From Bettongia penicillata ogilbyi (lineage: Eukaryota; Chordata; Mammalia; Diprotodontia; Potoroidae), in assembly GCA_023548195.1 (NCBI GenBank), contig JAJHZJ010000013.1, positions 3,109,001-3,173,000 on the forward strand: a stretch of 64,000 nucleotides of DNA, given 5' to 3'. Positions 20,011 through 29,195 of the stretch are shown in pieces. Position 1 is the first letter of the stretch; each line of letters starts with the position of its first letter. The notes under the pieces were generated by a model. It was not told the origin of the DNA and searched no databases. It worked only from the letters and a program-made list of their open reading frames with translations. The translations under genes were made by a program, and so were the position numbers.

Positions 20011-20839
20011 TTTCCCAGCCAGTTACTTGACTTCTGAGATTCCTTTCCACCCCCGCCTGGATCCGCCCAGCTAGTGCTTGGCCTCTGAGATTTAAATGGG
20101 CTTTCCTCCTGCTGGCTGTCAATCAGTGAGCTTTAGTTCAGGTGCTTGGGTGGGGCCAGGGCTGCTTCTGAGACTCTGATCCCTCGGGGCTTTATGCAGA
20201 GACTTTCAGGAATGGAGAGGGTGGGGGCGGGGTGGGGGGCCCGCCTCCCAATCTCAGCTCCCCTGGGGGTCCTGAGCAGAAGCCTTCAGCAACAGAGCGG
20301 GGTGGGGGCTGGGCCGTCTCCCAGGCTCAACTCCGTCAGGTTTTATGCGGGAATCTTCCGTAATGAAGATCCTGCCTGCTTCTGGGGGATTCCTGAGTCC
20401 CGGGCCGCTGCAGCCCCAGCCGCCGCCCACACCTCTGCCTCCGCCGCTTCCTGCCCCTGTCCCTGCCGCCGCCGCTTCCTCCCGAGGGGGCCCGAGTCAC
20501 GGAGACGCCCCGCTTCCCCTCTCCTTCAGCCCGGCTTTCTTTCTCACTGACCTGTAGCTTCTGTGGGAGGAGGGACTTTCCCAGCTGCTGGAGCTTCCGT
20601 CTCTGAAGCCTGCTCGGATCAGCTTCTCTGGGGCCTCGGCCAGGGCAGCGCTGGGGGTTGGGTTTACTTTCCGGGGTCTTCAGGGCTCCCTGGAACAGAA
20701 ATCTCTTCCACTCTGCTTCTGCACACCTTGTATTCACCCAGAAGTTATGGGGGACTCTTTTTACATTAATTCTATGGGCTTTGGTTTCGGAGCTCGTAAA
20801 CGTGCGTCCTTCTACTCCGCCATCTTGGCTCCGCCCCCC
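20011..20839 (-). promoter_or_regulatory. HAL1 5' UTR with internal promoter and YY1-like site
   Basis: 829 bp, CpG-rich (for example 'ccgccgccgcttcctcc' on the plus strand), as in L1 5' UTRs that carry the internal polymerase II promoter. About 10 bp from the element start the sense strand reads 'ccaagatggcggagtag', a YY1-type core placed like the YY1 site near the start of human L1. Long frames here are composition-driven. Confidence 0.7.
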
Positions 20840-20854
20840 TGCTTTATAATTTTA
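20840..20854. repeat. HAL1 target-site duplication, right copy
   Basis: Identical to 17855-17869, directly outside the 5' end of the element. Confidence 0.9.
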
Positions 20855-21423
20855 AGCAAAACTTTGAACATATCTGATTTTCTTTTTAAGGTTAATAAAG
20901 CTGCTATTCTTTACAAGGTTTCTTTTTAAGGAAAGGAACTAGATGCTTTCTAATAAAATATTTTCTTGCCTCAATCAAAACATGGCAGCCTTTCTAGTTG
21001 TTGAATAAGGCCCTGTAGTTCTGATTAGAACCTGAAAGAAAAACCTGTGGAAGAGGCAAAAACTTTTTAAAAACAATTGAAAGAAAAAATATATATATAG
21101 CCCTGGCCCTCTATTTCTTAATGCTTCTAGTTCTCCCTAAATCCAATGCATTTTTACAGTAATATTGATTGATACTGTATATGTCTTTAGGAGTTGATAG
21201 CTTACAAAATGTTCCCCTTCCAGCTTGGGTGTGTAACAAAGAAAAAGTGTGAGATAGCCATGCTTCGTACCAGTTGTTCATTTTCCATTCTCTTCTTCTC
21301 ATCATCACCTGCAAGGACATTAAGTCTGACACTTGGCTCCAAGAAGGCAGGACAACCAGAAAATTAAAATGGGATCAGGATGATTTGGAATGAAAGGGAA
21401 AAGAATAAACTGAAACCATAGTA
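20855..21423. other. No feature recognised
   Basis: AT-rich intronic sequence between the HAL1 and the second copy of the unassigned repeat. Confidence 0.3.
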
Positions 21424-21537
21424 ACCAATATACAGTGAGCTCTCTGCTCTCCAATGTGGTCAAGCTAGGGCGTTAGTCCCTGCGTTTCGTTGAAAACTGG
21501 CAATACAGTAAGGTACACTCGATGCTAAAACTCTAAT
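21424..21537 (+). repeat. Unassigned ~115-bp repeat, copy 2
   Basis: Matches 16883-17000 at roughly 85-90% by eye. This copy keeps CpGs ('ggcgttag', 'tgcgtttcg', 'actcgatg') where the first has TpG or CpA. No terminal repeats are evident. Confidence 0.7.
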
Positions 21538-21959
21538 GACTACAATAAATTTTCATTCAACCTCCACCCAAAGAATTCTCATGATAGGATACTCAACTAC
21601 CTTCCAGGACTGCCTGTTTTTAATTTTGGACAACTCTTAATTGTGAGAAAATTTTTCTTAATTTTGAGGAATAATCTATCTATAACTTTTATTCATAACT
21701 CCTTGTTCTGCCTTCTTGGGCCTAGCAGAAAAAGCCAAATCCCCTTCCACATAGCATCCTGGTGTTTATTTGTAGAAATTCATCTTGTCTCCTCTTTTCT
21801 AAGCTATATGTCTTCAGTTCCTTCCATTTATCCTTGTATGATGTTTTTCTAAACTACTCCACAGGTTATTTTATAGTATTCTCCTTCATAAATTCTACTC
21901 AGTCACCAAAACTGGGTTGTTCATTTGTTTGTTTTTTAATCTGTTGCCGAATGTTGTCA
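21538..21959. other. No clear feature; possible diverged L2
   Basis: T-rich sequence leading into a recognisable L2 fragment. No coding signal. Confidence 0.3.
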
Positions 21960-22710
21960 TTTCTACCATGACAACACCAAATACTTCACCTTCTCTCCAC
22001 CCATACAGCCACTACACTTGTCTCTCATCTAGAACATCAAAATAGCTTTCTAATTGGTCTCATTATCTTTAGTGTCTCCTCAACCTAACCTGCCTTCCAC
22101 TCAGCTGTCTGAATGATTTTCCTCAGTGTAGATCTGATCATGTCACAACCCTCTTCAAAAAACTCCAATGGCTCCATTATCTCCAGGTCAAATCTAATTC
22201 TTCTGTTTGATATTTAGAGCTCTTCACAACTCAACTTTTTCCTACTTTTCCTGTCTATGTTTCTCTCCCTTCCATGCATGCTACAATCCAGCTACACTTC
22301 CCTACTTGCTGTGTTCTAAAAAGATGACGCTCCCATTTCTAGGCCCTTGTACTGACTCTCCCCACCCTCTCCTCCTGTAGAGGAAGACTCAACCTTTTTG
22401 TTTCCTTGGTTTAATTTCCTTTAGTTTCTTCAAGACACATTTCAAATCCAGCCTTCTTCAGGAGAATTTTCTTTCCCCAAGCTGCCAGTACTTTCTTGTC
22501 TCAGATTACTTTCCATTGTCTTTATTTAACACTTGTAAGCACCTAATTGTTGTCTGTTGTATGTACCTAAATGTTGTTTGCCTCATTAGAAAATAAGCTC
22601 TTTGAGACAAAGTCTATTTTTGCCTTTCTTTGCATCCCCAGCACTTAGCACAGCGCTCAGAACATAGTAAATACTTCATAATTGCTTGTTGACTGACTAA
22701 TTAGCCTTTG
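21960..22710 (+). mobile_element. L2 LINE 3' part
   Basis: Long, well-ordered L2 3' region: 'aactccaatggctccattat', 'tacaatccagctacacttcc', 'cagccttcttcaggagaatt', 'tttgcatccccagcacttag' and 'attgcttgttgactgac' at the end. Confidence 0.75.
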
Positions 22711-22894
22711 GTCTGACATCACACCTTTGACTCAGAATTTTCTATCTATTGAAACTTCTTTTTCCCCGACATGAACTGTTTACTAGCCATCTTCTGTACT
22801 GATGCAGGTCGTATTTTTTTTCAATCCAGACATAGGACTTTGTATTTAATTCTGTTAAATGTGTATCTTATTAAATTTAACTCTTTGTTCTTGC

Positions 22895-23010
22895 CTAATA
22901 GATCTTTCCAAGTCACTGTACTTATGCGAACCTCAGTTTTCTCATTTGTAAAATGAAGGGGTTGAACAATATGACTTCAGAGGTCCCTTTCAACAATAAT
23001 TCTGTGAGCC
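22895..23010 (+). mobile_element. CORE-SINE 3' half with CR1/L3-type tail
   Basis: 'tttctcatttgtaaaatgaa', 'ggggttgaacaatatgactt', 'agaggtccctttcaacaat', 'ctgtgagcc'. Confidence 0.65.
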
Positions 23011-23099
23011 TGTGCTTGTATCAATAGGGCAGTCAAAATTCTCCTGGTCTCTGGAAACTTTTATTCTGTTCTCATTGATTTTTTTGCTGTCCAGCATAG

Positions 23100-23322
23100 G
23101 AGGTTAAAAGGCCCATTTCTCTCTCTCGTCACTCTTTCTATCTTCTGTCTCTCTTTTTCTCTCTTCTCTCTCTTTGTGTGTGTGTTTTTCTCTCTGTGTG
23201 TAGATATATCTATATAGAGAGATATACATTCTCTCCATATGTGTATGTGTATATATATGTATGTATACATACACACAAATATTGTATTTTATATACATAT
23301 GTGGAGAAAGATACAAAGAGAG
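23100..23322. repeat. Compound microsatellite: (CT)n, (TG)n, (TA)n/(TATG)n
   Basis: About 220 bp of CT-rich, TG and TA/CATA tracts. Any open frame across it only reflects the simple sequence. Confidence 0.85.
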
Positions 23323-23620
23323 AGCATTTATTAAATGCTTGCTATGTGTCAGGTACTGGGTATGCTAGGATACAAATGCAAACAAGCAAGATAGTTCTTG
23401 ACTCAAGGAACTTATATTCTAATAGTTGAAATAATACGTAAAGGGGAACTGAAAATCAGGGGAAGGGAGGACACATACTTGGTGGCATGTATAGCTGAGA
23501 AGTGACATGGAGGTCTGGGTCCCAGAAAGATAAGACAACAGTTCACCAATGAGACTCTGGAACTCCAGGGGTAGAGTTCAAGATTCTGGTGGGAGGAAAA
23601 TAGATGGTAAGATGCCCTCT
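23323..23620 (+). mobile_element. Unclassified 'aagcatttatta'-type repeat
   Basis: 'gcatttattaaatgcttgct', 'aggaacttatattctaatag' and 'aaaggggaactgaaaatcag' follow the same order as the copy at 1115-1440. Confidence 0.5.
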
Positions 23621-23659
23621 GTCAATGAAGGTAGGCACGTTCTTACTACTTGTAGTCTG

Positions 23660-23880
23660 AGAGTTGCCTAGAATAGTAATATCAGACTCAAATAGAAATG
23701 AGGGCCACCAAACCATACTTAAGAAACCCTATAGGTCACATAGTTCCTTAGACAGCTACATATTAATATTATCTATGTTTTGTCATATTTTTATTTGTTA
23801 AATATTTCTCAGTTATATTTTATTTGGTTTGGTGTACTCACAAATGTTCATCTCTGACTGCATATCTGACACCTCCTGTT
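23660..23880 (+). mobile_element. hAT-like MITE containing the left inverted-repeat arm
   Basis: Contains 'cagactcaaatagaaatgag' near the start and 'tctgacacctcc' at the end, resembling a 'tgtcaaactc...gtttgacacc' element, and matches a diverged copy at 51552-51735. The inner part 23673-23827 is the arm repeated in reverse at 24717-24871. Confidence 0.5.
23673..23827 (+). repeat. 155-bp inverted repeat, left arm
   Basis: Aligned base by base with the reverse complement of 24717-24871: 153 of 155 positions agree, no gaps. The differences are at the 'ccacc'/'ccact' and 'ataggt'/'atatgt' positions. The arms are 889 bp apart. Confidence 0.95.
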
Positions 23881-23884
23881 TAAA

Positions 23885-23998
23885 GTACTGAGAGTTTAAA
23901 TGCGTTTCCCAGGATCCCACTGATGATACATGTCATAGATGAGACTTAAAGCCTGATTTGCCTGGTTGTGAGGCTGGTTCAGCTAGCTGTCCATCAAT
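23885..23998 (-). mobile_element. MIR fragment
   Basis: 'tttcccaggatcccactgat' and 'gatgagacttaaagcctgat' in reverse MIR order, diverged. Confidence 0.4.
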
Positions 23999-24716
23999 AA
24001 TATCATGCTCCCTCTCTAGTCTACTTATGTTAAAAAAGAATTATAAAAATGATAAAATTATAATGCTTATAAAGATAAAATTATAATAATGATAATAATT
24101 GTGTAGAAAAATTGTGAACATTTTGACAATCTAGTGTGTATGTGTTCGACTTTCTCATGAGTAATTCAATAAGGCAGTGACTAAAACTAGTGAAAAGTAA
24201 GGAGTTAAGAAGGAAAACAATGGTTGATTAAAAGCACATCACATATTATGTAGTAGGAAGATGACACAGTGGGTAAGAAAATAAATAGCAATATCTCAGA
24301 GGTGTTGGTAGGTTACTTTCATGTCATATCCTGCAATGGTCAGAAAACAAAAGGCAGCTATTAATGGTGCAGTGTTTGATCAGTGTGCCTGAATGTGTCC
24401 ACTCTTCATAGACATCATGGATTAGAGAAGACCTTCTTTTAGCTATAAACTCTTCTTTTGGGTTGACAGGTAATTTAAGGATATGAAATTTGGGAAGGGG
24501 AAATTGAGAGGGGATAAGGTAACTGTGGCACCAGAATTAAAGGCAAGAGCATGTGGAACTGCACTAGCAGTTGTGGAGGAGGAATATGACTTCAACAATT
24601 TATAAGACACATTTTTATCTCTTTTGGAGGAGCCCATTTGGAGAAATGCTTTGTGGAAACTTTAACCTGATGAAATGTTTTCTGGGACTTTTCCAAGAGT
24701 CTCCTCTCCTCTCTCT
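23999..24716. other. Spacer between inverted-repeat arms, nothing recognised
   Basis: No gene and no repeat that I can name, apart from short AT-rich ATAAT runs near 24050. Confidence 0.3.
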
Positions 24717-24871
24717 CCAAATAAAATATAACTGAGAAATATTTAACAAATAAAAATATGACAAAACATAGATAATATTAATATGTAGCTGTCTAAGGAA
24801 CTATGTGACATATAGGGTTTCTTAAGTATGGTTTAGTGGCCCTCATTTCTATTTGAGTCTGATATTACTAT
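24717..24871 (-). repeat. 155-bp inverted repeat, right arm
   Basis: It holds only the inner part of the hAT-like element and stops abruptly at 'ccaaataaaa' inside it, so its ends are not element ends. Confidence 0.95.
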
Positions 24872-25039
24872 ATAGGCTATAAGGCTATACTATAAGGCTC
24901 CTTTGTTTTGTTTTGACTAAGGAAATGAAAACATTAGGCTTAACTACATAAATCTGTTTTTTTTTCAAGTAAATGTAGTACTTTATATTAAAGGAAGAGT
25001 GAAGAGACTTTTAATTAAGATATTCCATTTTCTAGGATA
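24872..25039. other. No feature recognised
   Basis: AT-rich short stretch. Confidence 0.3.
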
Positions 25040-25545
25040 CATTATTGTTGGTTGTCCTTTCTGGAAAAGGACCATGACATCAGATAGATGATGCCATGAC
25101 TTGCAAATGAATTGGATTTAAGTGAGGCAAGGCTGTGCAGGTCACCAATCTCACTTTCTCCTCAGGAGTCAACTGGGTCCAATGGAAAGATATAGATCAG
25201 GATGACTGGAGATGGCCTGGGATGCAGTGGGGGACCTTGGCCTTTTTTAAGTGAAGGTCCTTCTGAGTTCTTACTTGGATTTAGGCAGCAACATTCAGTG
25301 ATAAGGCTAGATAAGAAATTAGCCAAGGAAAGGCTCCTTTTACCTAATAAAAAAAATCAATCTGGGAGGGGAACACCCTCAGGGTTTCTGGCCAAATTAG
25401 ATTCACTCTCAACCTTCAGGACTCAAACGATGACCACTAATGGAACTTGGGCTAGTACCTATTGTTGGCCAATCAATGAGAACCAGAGTGAATTGGGTTT
25501 AAGGTATTGTCTTTAAGAAAAAAATCTAGCCAGTAAACCTCAAGA
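25040..25545 (-). mobile_element. RTE-tailed interspersed repeat, unclassified (copy 2)
   Basis: In reverse it begins with the RTE-like tail ('gttgtcctttctggaaaagg', 'gccatgacttgcaaatg') and continues with 'gatgactggagatggcctgg', matching copy 1 at 265-590. It then extends about 200 bp further ('gggaggggaacaccctcagg', 'cttgggctagtacctattgt') into a region absent from copy 1. Confidence 0.6.
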
Positions 25546-25629
25546 TGGCTTGCTAGGTTTCAACCATCAACATTTTCATTTCTATGGGCAGAGCACTCAC
25601 AAGTTAGGTTATGACACCTTATGTGGACA

Positions 25630-25712
25630 GAGGAAGAGGAAGGGAAGGGAAGGGAAGAGGAAAGTAGAAAGGAAAGAAGGAAGGAAGAAAGAAAGGAAGG
25701 CAAAGAAAGGAG
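25630..25712 (+). repeat. GGAA/GAAA-rich purine tract
   Basis: Imperfect (GGAA)n, (GGGAA)n and (GAAA)n for about 80 bp. Confidence 0.85.
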
Positions 25713-25777
25713 CTACATTATCCAAATGGAACTGGCCAGTTGGGTCCCCAGTGGGGCAACTTGGACTAACTACAGAT

Positions 25778-25848
25778 TGTTGTTTGTCCTTCATTATTAA
25801 AGAAGACTTCGACATCACATGACTTGCAAGTGACTTGGATAAAGCCAT
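25778..25848 (-). mobile_element. RTE-like 3' tail fragment
   Basis: 'gttgtttgtccttcattatt' with 'cgacatcacatgacttgcaa' matches the tail at 25049-25116 and, in reverse, the end of the RTE-like LINE at 43400-43475. Confidence 0.55.
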
Positions 25849-26084
25849 AGCTCAAAGGATACAAATGTTAAGGTGTGCCGTTAGAGTTATTTTAAAGGAT
25901 CAAAGAAAACCAATCTGTTAGCAAGGAGATAGTGGAGTCTAAAAAACTTGTTGGATTTTGCTTTTCCTGTTTGTTTGAAAGAGCATTATGTTCAATGCAG
26001 CACCGGACCAAAATGGTGAATGATTAATTATTGAACATCATATTAAGCTGTTGGATATTATAGCAGTAAGCAATTTTGGAGCAC

Positions 26085-26530
26085 AGAATATTACAAAAGA
26101 ATAGAAATTTAGAGTTTGGATGGAGCTTAGAACAAAATAGAATGTTAGAATTGTAAGAAACCTTAAGACATAGAATGTTAGAACAGAATAGAAAGTTAGA
26201 TCTGGGAAAGAGATTAGAATATACAACATTAGAAAAAATGTAATGTTAAGGCTGGGAGAGAACTTGGGAAATAGGATGTTATAATGGAGATAAACCTAAA
26301 GGGACCTAGAAAGATTACTGGATTTTGGAATCAGAGGAAATAAGTTCAAATGCTACCTCACTTCTCTGGGTCTCAGTTTCCTCATCTGTAACATTAGGGC
26401 AATAGTCTAGATCACCTCTAAGATTGCTTCCAGCCCTTCACCTATAACTCTTGAATGTAAGAATGTTGTAATTCAGAGGGACTTTAGAACATAGAGTGTT
26501 AAAGCTGGAAGAGACATTAGAAATCATTTA
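26085..26530 (+). repeat. Degenerate minisatellite built on 'agaatgttagaa', split by a SINE
   Basis: The motif 'tagaatgttagaa' with spacers such as 'gctgggagagaactt' recurs irregularly from 26085 to 26290 and again at 26458-26525 ('acatagagtgttaaagctgg'). A SINE sits between. Confidence 0.65.
26310..26456 (+). mobile_element. CORE-SINE with CR1/L3-type tail
   Basis: 'ggattttggaatcagaggaa', 'tcagtttcctcatctgtaac', 'agattgcttccagcccttc'. It interrupts the minisatellite. Confidence 0.65.
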
Positions 26531-27130
26531 GTTTAAATTTCCCCCATTTGATGGATGAATAAATCTCTCTGTAAATGTGGACTGCTTGTAAAAACTCAGG
26601 CTGATTATCCAGACCCTGAAGGAATAATGTATTTAAAATATGGATTGCAGATGGGAATTGAATTCGTAACCATGCCTCCTGATTTTTTTCTTTCCCTTCC
26701 AAGTTTTGTTGAATCTAAGAAGAGAAGTCTTCCAGGTTTTGCAGTGCTTGTTGCTTTGGATATATAATCTCTGTTGCTTCAAGTTTGAAAGCACATCAAA
26801 AAGATAATAGGTAATTTAAGGATCCTCTAGTGACCTGGATGTAGTAGATGCTCCAAGTTATTGTGTGACATGGCACACTGCAAAGGAACACTCATTGGAG
26901 AATAGAAGAGGAAAGGCCTAAAATCTTGGAAGCTTACGTATTAGAACTTCCCTTCTGAGAAAGAGAGACTGGAGATATGGAGAGAGAGGTAGGGAGATAG
27001 AAAAGTATCCTCTCCTCTCTTTATTATATTGAAGCACTGTTTCTACAATTCACTTCCCAATTATTCCCCCATCCCATAGCTGATTAAAAACAAAGAACAT
27101 CCTACAACTGACTCAAGATTCTACACTGTG
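26531..27130. other. No clear feature
   Basis: 26531-26690 may hold a diverged minus-strand SINE ('gcagatgggaattgaattcg'). The rest is unique-looking. Confidence 0.3.
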
Positions 27131-27134
27131 TTAT

Positions 27135-27300
27135 GTCAAGGCATATATTTAGAGCTGAAAGAGAGTTTAGAGGACATCTAGTTCAACTATATCATTTTAC
27201 AGATGAAGAAACTGATGCCACACAGATAGTGATAGACATGGGATTTGAACTCAGATTCTCTTAACTCCAAAATAGTACTCTCTCCATTATATCATGTCCC
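27135..27300 (-). mobile_element. MIR-like SINE
   Basis: 'atctagttcaactatatcat', 'acagatgaagaaactgatgc' and 'gggatttgaactcagattct' in reverse order. Confidence 0.55.
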
Positions 27301-27639
27301 CAAGAGAAAGGCAGGCATATTTCTTACTGGGTCCTCTAGACCTGAGACTGATCATTGCACTTAATCTGAGTTCTGATGTCCTTTAGTCACTGTTTTTATT
27401 TAAATTATTATAGTCATTTTATATATTGTTCTGCTGCTTCTGTTTTCTTCTTTCTTGATCAATTCATATAAGTGAGGTTTTTTAGGGGTCCCAAAAGCTC
27501 CACTCATTAATTTACCTAGAATTTCATTTGTCACCTTGGTCTTCCATATATAAGCTCTTCCTTTATGTCTCCTCTCCCCAAATACAGACTGAAGGGATCA
27601 CAGTGGCAATGTGTAAAGAGACACATGCCAAGATCCATT

Positions 27640-27930
27640 ATAAGTGTAGCTAGGTGGCTCTTAGAGGCCGCTAAGTGGCACAGTTAATAAAGTATAAGAC
27701 TTGAAGCCAGGAAAATCTGAGTTCAAATCCAGTCTCAGATACTTTCTAGCTATGTGACCCTGGGCAAGTCACTTAATTTCTGTCTGCCTCAGTTACTTCA
27801 ACTGTAAAATGGGGGTAATCATAGCACCTATATCCTTGGGTTGTTGTGAGCCTCAAATCATATTTGGCACACCTGGCACATAGTATAGTATAGAAACTTA
27901 AATACTTACTACCTTTCTTCCTAGGGAATT
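27640..27930 (+). mobile_element. MIR/CORE-SINE with L2-type tail
   Basis: A tRNA-like head ('gccgctaagtggcacagtta'), 'gtgaccctgggcaagtcact', 'aactgtaaaatgggggtaat', tail 'ggttgttgtgagcctcaaat' and 'tggcacatagtatagtatag'. Confidence 0.7.
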
Positions 27931-27959
27931 CTAAAGATCATCCCAATTCTTTCTTTTTA

Positions 27960-28460
27960 CCAGAATGTTGCTATATCACTTGTTGCTTCAATGCCTACAT
28001 TCAATTTTGATTGCCACGTTTTAAGAATACTGACAAACTGTAGTGTGTCCAGAGGAGTGCTGCTGTGATAATAAGGAGATTCACTGGCAAGTGATTTGAG
28101 GAACAGCTGATGGAACTGGTTAGTCTGAGGGAGGGCACATTTTCGGGAGGATTTATTGACTGTCTTCAAATGTTTAAAGGGTTGTCACGTTCAAGAGGCC
28201 CTAGAGAACAAAACTGAGGGAAAAAAGAGACATATTTTGGCTCAAGATAAGTAAAAACTTCCTGACTATTGGAGTTGTTCAAAAGTGGAATGGACTGCCT
28301 CAAGAACTCCCTATCAGTGGAAACTTTCAAGAAGAAGTTGGACGGTCATTTGTCAGGGGCATAGTAGGGAGGATTCCTATTCTGGTGTAGGGTGGACTAA
28401 TTGATCTATACCTTCATATCTCTAGGGTCTCTTCCTGCTCTGGAATTCTATTCATCAATG
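27960..28460 (+). mobile_element. CR1/L3 LINE 3' end
   Basis: 'tttgaggaacagctgatgga', 'gactgtcttcaaatgtttaa', 'aagtaaaaacttcctgacta', 'aaaagtggaatggactgcct' and 'gggtctcttcctgctctgga' follow the CR1/L3 3' UTR order up to the usual end. Confidence 0.75.
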
Positions 28461-28924
28461 ATCTGGGAGATACTTTTTGTCATAAAATTCTGTTTCTTGA
28501 GATAATATGTACTTAGGAGTGTGCTAAAGCTGTCTCACGCCAGTTTGTAAAAGCTCATTGTTCAAGCTTCAGTGTGAACATTTATACCTTGGAAAGCAGC
28601 AAATGCTTAAAGTCGGGGCCTGCTTTATTGTTTTGTTGATTGTCTGGGAAAGAAAGTGATGGAAAAATGTTAATAATGTAGATTTAACTTAAATATGTTG
28701 TATATACATTCCCCCTCCCAGAGCCAATTGTTAAATATTTAGCTACCAGACATGTAATAATATTTGACCTGTATCAGTTTCCCAGCTCTTATTCCATCCC
28801 TTCTTCCTCCTTTATTTCTAATTTCCATTTTAATTCACCATGTTGAACCTCTTCCAAAGTTCTTCTGTTTGCATGCATAGAATCTCCCCTGGATGCGATG
28901 ATGCTAGCTAACAATTATGTAATA
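28461..28924. other. No feature recognised
   Basis: Unique-looking sequence between two similar CR1 pieces. Confidence 0.3.
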
Positions 28925-29192
28925 TTAGCCTGAGGGAGAGCACATTTTAGGGAGAATTCAATGACTGTCTTCAAATATTTAAAGGATTATCACATTCAAG
29001 AGGCCCTAGACAACAAAACTAGGGGGAAAAGGTGGTGGGAATTGCAGAGATATTTGGCTCAATATAAGTAAAAACTTCCTAACTATTGGAGTTGTTCAAA
29101 AGTGGAATGGGCTGCCTCAACAAGTAGGGAACTTCCTATCAGTGGAGATTTTCAAGAAAGGTTGGATGTCCATTTGTCAGGAACATTAAAGT
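28925..29192 (+). mobile_element. CR1/L3 LINE 3' end, second copy
   Basis: Matches 28119-28365, including shared unusual variants such as 'cattcaagaggccctaga'. It lacks the last ~100 bp. Confidence 0.7.
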
Positions 29193-29195
29193 TAA

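Larger units (their letters stand above)
17870..20839 (-). mobile_element. Full-length HAL1 (half-L1) retrotransposon
   Basis: A 2,970-bp element with a 5' UTR (20839-20011), one ORF (20010-18907) encoding L1 ORF1p, a purine-rich 3' UTR with a (CA)n tract (18906-17940) and an A/TAAA-rich tail (about 17870-17935). No reverse transcriptase or ORF2 follows ORF1; only 1 kb separates its stop from the tail. Flanks are a perfect 15-bp duplication. The sense target reads CTT|AAAATT, fitting the L1 endonuclease preference, so it was inserted by L1 machinery in trans. It lies antisense in the KCNK13 intron. HAL1 elements are a known ORF2-less L1 offshoot, in marsupials too. Confidence 0.88.

Noticed and set aside
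20146..20737. Frames of about 130 codons in the HAL1 5' UTR, on both strands
   Set aside because: Proline, arginine and glycine-rich products of CpG-rich sequence, with no domain; they lie wholly inside the element's promoter region.
25202..25516. A 104-codon plus-strand frame
   Set aside because: It lies within an interspersed repeat that recurs at 265-590, where the frame is not kept.
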